NCBI GenBank assembly: GCA_041687475.1
Contig: JAWLBW010000198.1
Coordinates: 1-8,711 of the forward strand
Origin: JAWLBW01 sp041687475
Lineage (GTDB): Bacteria > J088 > JAWLBW01
Length of the DNA: 8,711 nucleotides
Direction of reading: 5' to 3'
Part shown: positions 5,272-8,711 of the stretch, one piece after another
Layout: the number at the start of each line of letters is the position of its first letter
How positions within the stretch are numbered: the first letter of the stretch is position 1
The notes under the pieces: generated by a model
Databases searched by the model: none
Seen by the model: the letters and a program-made list of their open reading frames with translations, nothing else
What the model was told of the DNA's origin: nothing
Program-made: the position numbers and the translations under genes

Positions 5272-6868
5272 GCACACACCGGTTCTCGGCCTTCAGGAAA
5301 ACCGGCGCCAGTTCGCCCTGCTCGTATTGGTAAACGCCTTCGTCGGCGCCATGGTCGGGCTCGAACGAACGATTCTGCCCTCCATTGCCGAAGAGGAATT
5401 TCAGCTGGCCGCCAAGAGCGCCATCCTTTCCTTTATCATCGTTTTCGGCATTTCAAAGGCGCTCACCAATTACCTGGCCGGACGGTTTTCCGACCGGCTG
5501 GGTCGCAAGCCGGTTCTGCTCTTCGGCTGGCTGACCGCGATACCCGTTCCCTTTCTGCTCATGTGGGCGCCGTCGTGGGAGTGGATCACCTTCGCCAACG
5601 TCTTTCTCGGCATCAGCCAGGGCCTGACCTGGTCGACCACGGTCATCATGAAGATCGATCTGGTCGGGCCGCAACGGCGTGGGCTTGCGATGGGCCTGAA
5701 CGAATTTGCCGGTTATTTCGCGGTGGCCGTGTCGGCCCTTGCCACGGGGTATATTGCCTCGACATGGGGACTGCGGCCCGAACCGTTCTACCTGGGCATC
5801 ATTTTCGTCGTCCTCGGGGGATTGCTCAGCTGGCTTGCCGTGCGCGAAACCCACGAACATGCGAAGCTCGAGGCCCGCAACCACAAGGCGCCGCCGGTGG
5901 CGGTATCGCAGCGGGAAGTCTTTCTGCGCACTTCGTTGACCGACCGGAATCTCTCTTCGGTCAGCCAGGCCGGCATGGTCAACAACCTGAACGACGGCAT
6001 GGCGTGGGGCCTGTTTCCCATGCTGTACGCAGCGGGTGGCCTGTCCATCGAGCGTATCGGCATTCTCGCCGCCCTGTACCCGGCGGTCTGGGGTATCGGC
6101 CAGCTGTTTACCGGCGCGCTTTCGGACAAGGTCGGCCGTAAGTGGATGATTGTCTTCGGCATGTGGCTGCAGGCCGCCGGCATCGTGCTCATCGCGCTGG
6201 GAACCGGCTTCGGCTGGTATGCGGCTGGGTCGGTATTGCTCGGCCTGGGCACGGCGATGGTCTATCCCACGCTGCTCGCGGCCATCGGCGACGTGGCGCA
6301 CCCGTCGTGGCGCGCCTCATCGGTCGGCGTCTATCGACTCTGGCGCGACCTGGGCTATGCTTTCGGCGCCATCATCGCCGGCGTCACGGCCGACCTGTTC
6401 GGTCTGAACGAGGCGGTCTGGGTGGTCGGTGGGCTCACCTTTGCGTCAGGGCTTCTGGCCGCCGTTCGCATGCGGGAAACGCTGCATAAGCCCAGCGAAG
6501 CCGAGCTGAGCCGGGTGGCTGCCGCCGTCGAGCTCGATTGCGTCACCGTCGCCGCACTGCGTGCACGGCTTGCCCGGGGCGAAGACGTTTACCTGCTCGA
6601 CGTACGCTCGCCCGAGGAACATGGTGAAGGCCATGCCGAAGGCGCGGTCAACATTCCGGTCGACGAGCTGGAAGCACGGCTGACCGAATTGCCGCGCAAT
6701 CGAAGTATCGTGACCCTGTGCGGCAAGGGCGGCGGACGTTCCGACCGCGCCGCCGCGCTGCTAATTGAAGCCGGGTGGAAGGAAGCCCGCCCGCTCTGCG
6801 GGGGAACGCAGGCATGGTTGGCGGCCATCAAGGGAGCCCGACATGAAGACACTGTTCATACTGAATGA
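5264..6868 (+). CDS. MFS transporter with C-terminal rhodanese domain
   Basis: This 534 aa inner-membrane protein is a fusion. Residues about 15-405 form a 12-helix major facilitator with both copies of motif A: SDRLGRK (76-82) and SDKVGRK (287-293). A long cytoplasmic loop follows helix 6 (about 194-235). Residues about 425-522 are a cytoplasmic rhodanese domain with DVRSPEEH (446-453) and active-site Cys486 in CGKGGGRS. That loop is CX5R, one residue longer than the usual CX4R of sulfurtransferases. A second cysteine, Cys512, sits in LCGGTQAW, and a third, Cys426, in the linker. The ATG at 5264 is chosen over upstream codons because of AAAAGG 7 nt before it and the good MFS N-terminus; the gene overlaps the regulator stop by 8 nt. 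Direction and substrate are unknown. An anion, thiol or sulfur species whose transport is linked to the rhodanese is the natural guess. Confidence 0.87.
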   Translation: MSKHTPVLGLQENRRQFALLVLVNAFVGAMVGLERTILPSIAEEEFQLAAKSAILSFIIVFGISKALTNYLAGRFSDRLGRKPVLLFGWLTAIPVPFLLMWAPSWEWITFANVFLGISQGLTWSTTVIMKIDLVGPQRRGLAMGLNEFAGYFAVAVSALATGYIASTWGLRPEPFYLGIIFVVLGGLLSWLAVRETHEHAKLEARNHKAPPVAVSQREVFLRTSLTDRNLSSVSQAGMVNNLNDGMAWGLFPMLYAAGGLSIERIGILAALYPAVWGIGQLFTGALSDKVGRKWMIVFGMWLQAAGIVLIALGTGFGWYAAGSVLLGLGTAMVYPTLLAAIGDVAHPSWRASSVGVYRLWRDLGYAFGAIIAGVTADLFGLNEAVWVVGGLTFASGLLAAVRMRETLHKPSEAELSRVAAAVELDCVTVAALRARLARGEDVYLLDVRSPEEHGEGHAEGAVNIPVDELEARLTELPRNRSIVTLCGKGGGRSDRAAALLIEAGWKEARPLCGGTQAWLAAIKGARHEDTVHTE

Positions 6869-7193
6869 TCCGCCTTACGGAACCGAGCGAAGCTACAACG
6901 CCTTTCGCCTGGCCCATGCCATCGGTAAAAAGGGGGAACAGGAAATCAAAATTTTCCTGCTCGGCGATGCCTCGGCATGCGCCAAAGCCGGGCAGAAAGT
7001 GCCGCAAGGCTACTACTGCATGTCGACCATGGTCAAGGCCGCCCTGCGGAAGGGCGCGGAAATCGGAGTTTGCGGCACCTGTCTCGACGCACGCGGAATA
7101 TCCGATGACGAGCTGGTCGAGGGCACGCACCGCAGTAACATGGACCAACTGGCCGAGTGGACGCTGGAAGCCGATCGCGTTCTCGTTTTCTGA
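6843..7193 (+). CDS. DsrE-family protein with CxxC motif, probable sulfur carrier
   Basis: This 116 aa soluble protein has the DsrE/DsrF-like fold of sulfur-relay proteins. The N-terminus MKTLFILNDPPYGTERSYNA is the typical first strand and phosphate-loop-like turn. Cysteines are at 46, 59 (YYCM), 77 and 80 (VCGTCLDARGI), followed by the family block EGTHRSNMDQLAEWTLEADRVLVF at the C-terminus. Cys77 and Cys80 form a CxxC pair that could hold persulfide or cycle through a disulfide. The start is decided by a strong ribosome site, AAGGGAG (6830-6836), 6 nt before the ATG. The gene overlaps the MFS gene by 26 nt, so co-expression is nearly certain. Related proteins pass sulfur between TusA, rhodaneses and other acceptors; the true partner here is unproven. 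Confidence 0.85.
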   Translation: MKTLFILNDPPYGTERSYNAFRLAHAIGKKGEQEIKIFLLGDASACAKAGQKVPQGYYCMSTMVKAALRKGAEIGVCGTCLDARGISDDELVEGTHRSNMDQLAEWTLEADRVLVF

Positions 7194-7242
7194 GGCCCCC
7201 TCGACGTCTCCATAGCGACCACCCCAGAGCCGGACGCGAACC

Positions 7243-8364
7243 ATGCCGAATCCCATTTACCTCGACTACAACGCAACCACCCCCATCGCCCCCGAAGTCG
7301 TCGACGCGATGCTTCCCTACTTGCGTGAGTACTGGGGCAATCCTTCAAGCAGCCACACATACGGTCGACAGGCGCGCGAAGGCGTCGTACGGGCCCGTGA
7401 ACAGGTTGCGAATCTACTCGGCGCCGCTGCCGACGAAATCGTATTCACCGGCGGAGGCACCGAGTCGAACAACCAGGCCCTTCGCGGCGTATTGCGCAGC
7501 AATTCGAGGCGCAAACTCGTCATCTCGTCCGTCGAACACCCGGCCATTGCCAATGTGGCCGACTTCCTGACACGTGAGTACGGGGTCGAAGTCGTGATTC
7601 TTCCGGTCGACCGCCACGGGGTGGTCGACCTTGCCGTGGCTGAAGCCGCGATAGACGACCGCACGGCTCTGGTCAGCGTCATGCACGCCAACAATGAAAT
7701 CGGCTCGCTGCAGCCCATCGCCGAGCTTGCGGACATCGCCCATGCCCACGGGGCCCTCATGCACACCGATGCGGCGCAGAGCGTGGGCAAAGTACCCGTG
7801 CGGGTAGACGAGCTGCATGTCGACCTGCTTTCGCTGGCGGGGCACAAGTTCTACGCGCCCAAAGGCGTCGGCGCACTCTACATAAGCAACGGAGTCAGCC
7901 TTCCCCCACTGCTCATCGGGGCCGGCCATGAAGGCGGCCGACGCGCGGGCACCGAAAACGTACCCTACATGGTCGGCATGGGCGAAGCGGCTCGCCTCGC
8001 AACCGAACGGCTTTCGACGGAAGGAGCACGAATCGCAGCACTACGCGACTCCTTTGAGGAAGGCTTGAAGCACATCTTCCCCAGACTGGTCGTCAACGGC
8101 GCAGCCGCCATGCGGCTTCCCAACACCGCCCATGTCTCCTTCGTGGGAAAGTCGGGCGCCGACGTTCTGGCAAGCATTCCCGAGATTGCGGCAAGCACCG
8201 GCGCCGCCTGCAAAGCCGACTCCGACGAACCTTCGGGCATTCTCGCAGCCATGGGCGCAGATTTGGAGAGGGCGCGAGGCGCAGTCCGGTTTTCACTCGG
8301 TCGCTACACGACGACGGCCGACGTAGAGAAAGCACTGGCATTGATTTCGGCTCACTCTCGGTAG
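7243..8364 (+). CDS. Cysteine desulfurase, IscS/NifS type
   Basis: This PLP enzyme (373 aa) takes sulfur from cysteine, leaving alanine and an enzyme persulfide. Key residues are all present: YLDYNATTP (6-14), TESNN (73-77), His99 in VEHP, Asp176 and Gln179 in HTDAAQ, the PLP lysine Lys202 in AGHK, RAGTEN (234-239), and catalytic Cys323 in TGAACKAD. The spacing is within a few residues of E. coli IscS (His104, Lys206, Cys328). It follows the DsrE gene by 49 nt with no visible promoter, so it probably ends the same transcript. No IscU, IscA, SufE or TusA gene lies nearby, so a role supplying sulfane sulfur to the DsrE and rhodanese partners is likelier than Fe-S assembly alone. A selenocysteine lyase role cannot be excluded. 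The ATG is preceded only by a weak GGA. Confidence 0.93.
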   Translation: MPNPIYLDYNATTPIAPEVVDAMLPYLREYWGNPSSSHTYGRQAREGVVRAREQVANLLGAAADEIVFTGGGTESNNQALRGVLRSNSRRKLVISSVEHPAIANVADFLTREYGVEVVILPVDRHGVVDLAVAEAAIDDRTALVSVMHANNEIGSLQPIAELADIAHAHGALMHTDAAQSVGKVPVRVDELHVDLLSLAGHKFYAPKGVGALYISNGVSLPPLLIGAGHEGGRRAGTENVPYMVGMGEAARLATERLSTEGARIAALRDSFEEGLKHIFPRLVVNGAAAMRLPNTAHVSFVGKSGADVLASIPEIAASTGAACKADSDEPSGILAAMGADLERARGAVRFSLGRYTTTADVEKALALISAHSR

Positions 8365-8534
8365 CCTTACGCTGTGCCGCTTCGTATGTTTACGTTGTCA
8401 ACATAGGTCTGACAGAGTGCGAATGGGCCCCTCTCCCCCCTCGAGGAAAATCCCTTCCGAGCTTGGGATTCAAATGCTCAGGGGCACAGGGTTCGCGCGG
8501 GCGGTAAACTGATGCTTTGTATTCACCCAAAGCA
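8365..8534. other. Structured 170 nt gap before the permease gene
   Basis: No coding frame is convincing. A nested structure can be drawn: GCCCCT (8427-8432) with AGGGGC (8480-8485) encloses AATCCC (8449-8454) with GGGATT (8465-8470). Upstream is a TTGTCA box (8396-8401) with no clear -10 at 17 bp. TAAACT (8505-8510) is a -10 candidate without a good -35. No intrinsic terminator with a T-run is visible after the cysteine desulfurase. The arrangement could be a leader of the permease gene, but I recognise no riboswitch family. Confidence 0.35.
8513..8534 (+). promoter_or_regulatory. Hairpin or palindrome abutting the permease start codon
   Basis: A perfect 7 bp inverted repeat, TGCTTTG (8513-8519) and CAAAGCA (8528-8534), with an 8 nt loop ends at the base before the ATG. 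No Shine-Dalgarno sequence is visible. It could be a repressor site near the transcription start or an RNA hairpin controlling ribosome access. Confidence 0.35.
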
Positions 8535-8711
8535 ATGAACGGTCACCCCCACACACTCAACCGGAAAGTCGGTCTGCCGGGCGCCATTCTCATGGGCCTT
8601 GGCTCCATACTCGGAACCGGCATTTTCGTGAGCATCGGCATTGCCGCCGGCGTCAGCGGCCCCTCGGTCGTGCTCACCGTGGCCCTGGCAGCCTTCGTGG
8701 CCATGTTCAAC
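8535..8711 (+). CDS. APC-family amino-acid permease, N-terminal part
   Basis: Only the first 59 codons are inside the window; the gene continues past the right edge. The N-terminus MNGHPHTLNRKVGLPGAI leads directly into a first membrane helix containing GLGSILGTGIFVSIG (residues 22-36), the glycine-rich unwound helix 1 that binds the amino-acid backbone in APC transporters. After AAGVSGPSVV a second hydrophobic stretch begins. The substrate cannot be inferred from this piece. The ATG at 8535 is the natural start, with few residues before helix 1. No ribosome site is seen, and a hairpin ends right before the ATG. It is separated by 170 nt from the cysteine desulfurase and probably has its own promoter. 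Confidence 0.82.
   Translation, partial: MNGHPHTLNRKVGLPGAILMGLGSILGTGIFVSIGIAAGVSGPSVVLTVALAAFVAMFN

Noticed and set aside
4471..5277. 268-codon open frame on the minus strand opposite the ArsR-rhodanese gene
   Set aside because: It mirrors a high-G+C gene almost end to end, shows no domain, and the plus-strand frame has clear ArsR and rhodanese motifs.
5453..6301. 282-codon minus-strand frame inside the MFS gene
   Set aside because: It is Arg/His/Gln-rich with no domain, and lies wholly opposite a well-supported transporter.

Overview
The window is about 60% G+C and densely packed with bacterial genes. It has no rRNA, tRNA, CRISPR array or insertion sequence. The host cannot be named from this sequence. 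Three or four promoter candidates share a TAG-type -10 box, and three of those boxes lie exactly 6 nt before an ATG. This points to a bacterium that uses leaderless mRNAs regularly.

Layout. (1) 2-517, +: the 3' end of a CapA/YwtB-type metallophosphatase gene. (2) 518-833: a 316 nt gap with several inverted repeats and a good promoter candidate. (3) 834-2916, +: ktrB and ktrA, a complete KtrAB potassium-uptake system. (4) 2952-4359, all on the minus strand: two type II toxin-antitoxin modules in tandem. One is a FitA-like RHH antitoxin with a PIN toxin, the other a Phd/YefM-like antitoxin with a PIN toxin. Each pair overlaps by 4 nt (ATGA). (5) 4360-4575: a divergent control region with two nearly mirror-image promoters, one for the FitA-like module and one for the next operon. 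(6) 4576-8364, +: a sulfur or thiol operon encoding an ArsR-type repressor fused to a rhodanese domain, an MFS transporter fused to a rhodanese domain, a DsrE-family protein with a CxxC motif, and an IscS/NifS-type cysteine desulfurase. (7) 8365-8534: a structured gap. (8) 8535-8711, +: the first 59 codons of an APC-family amino-acid permease.

How the genes work together. KtrA gates KtrB for K+ uptake. In each toxin-antitoxin pair the antitoxin neutralises its PIN ribonuclease and probably represses its own promoter; a palindrome sits on the -10 box of the Phd-type pair. The most unusual part is the four-gene operon. The cysteine desulfurase can release sulfane sulfur from cysteine. The DsrE protein and the two rhodanese domains are plausible carriers or sensors of it. 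One rhodanese is fused to a DNA-binding domain and the other to a membrane transporter. The rhodanese on the transporter has a CX5R loop, one residue longer than the usual CX4R. Among rhodanese-fold proteins that longer loop is typical of Cdc25 and Acr2-type enzymes acting on phosphate or arsenate. The substrate (persulfide or thiosulfate-like species, arsenic, selenium or other) is therefore open.
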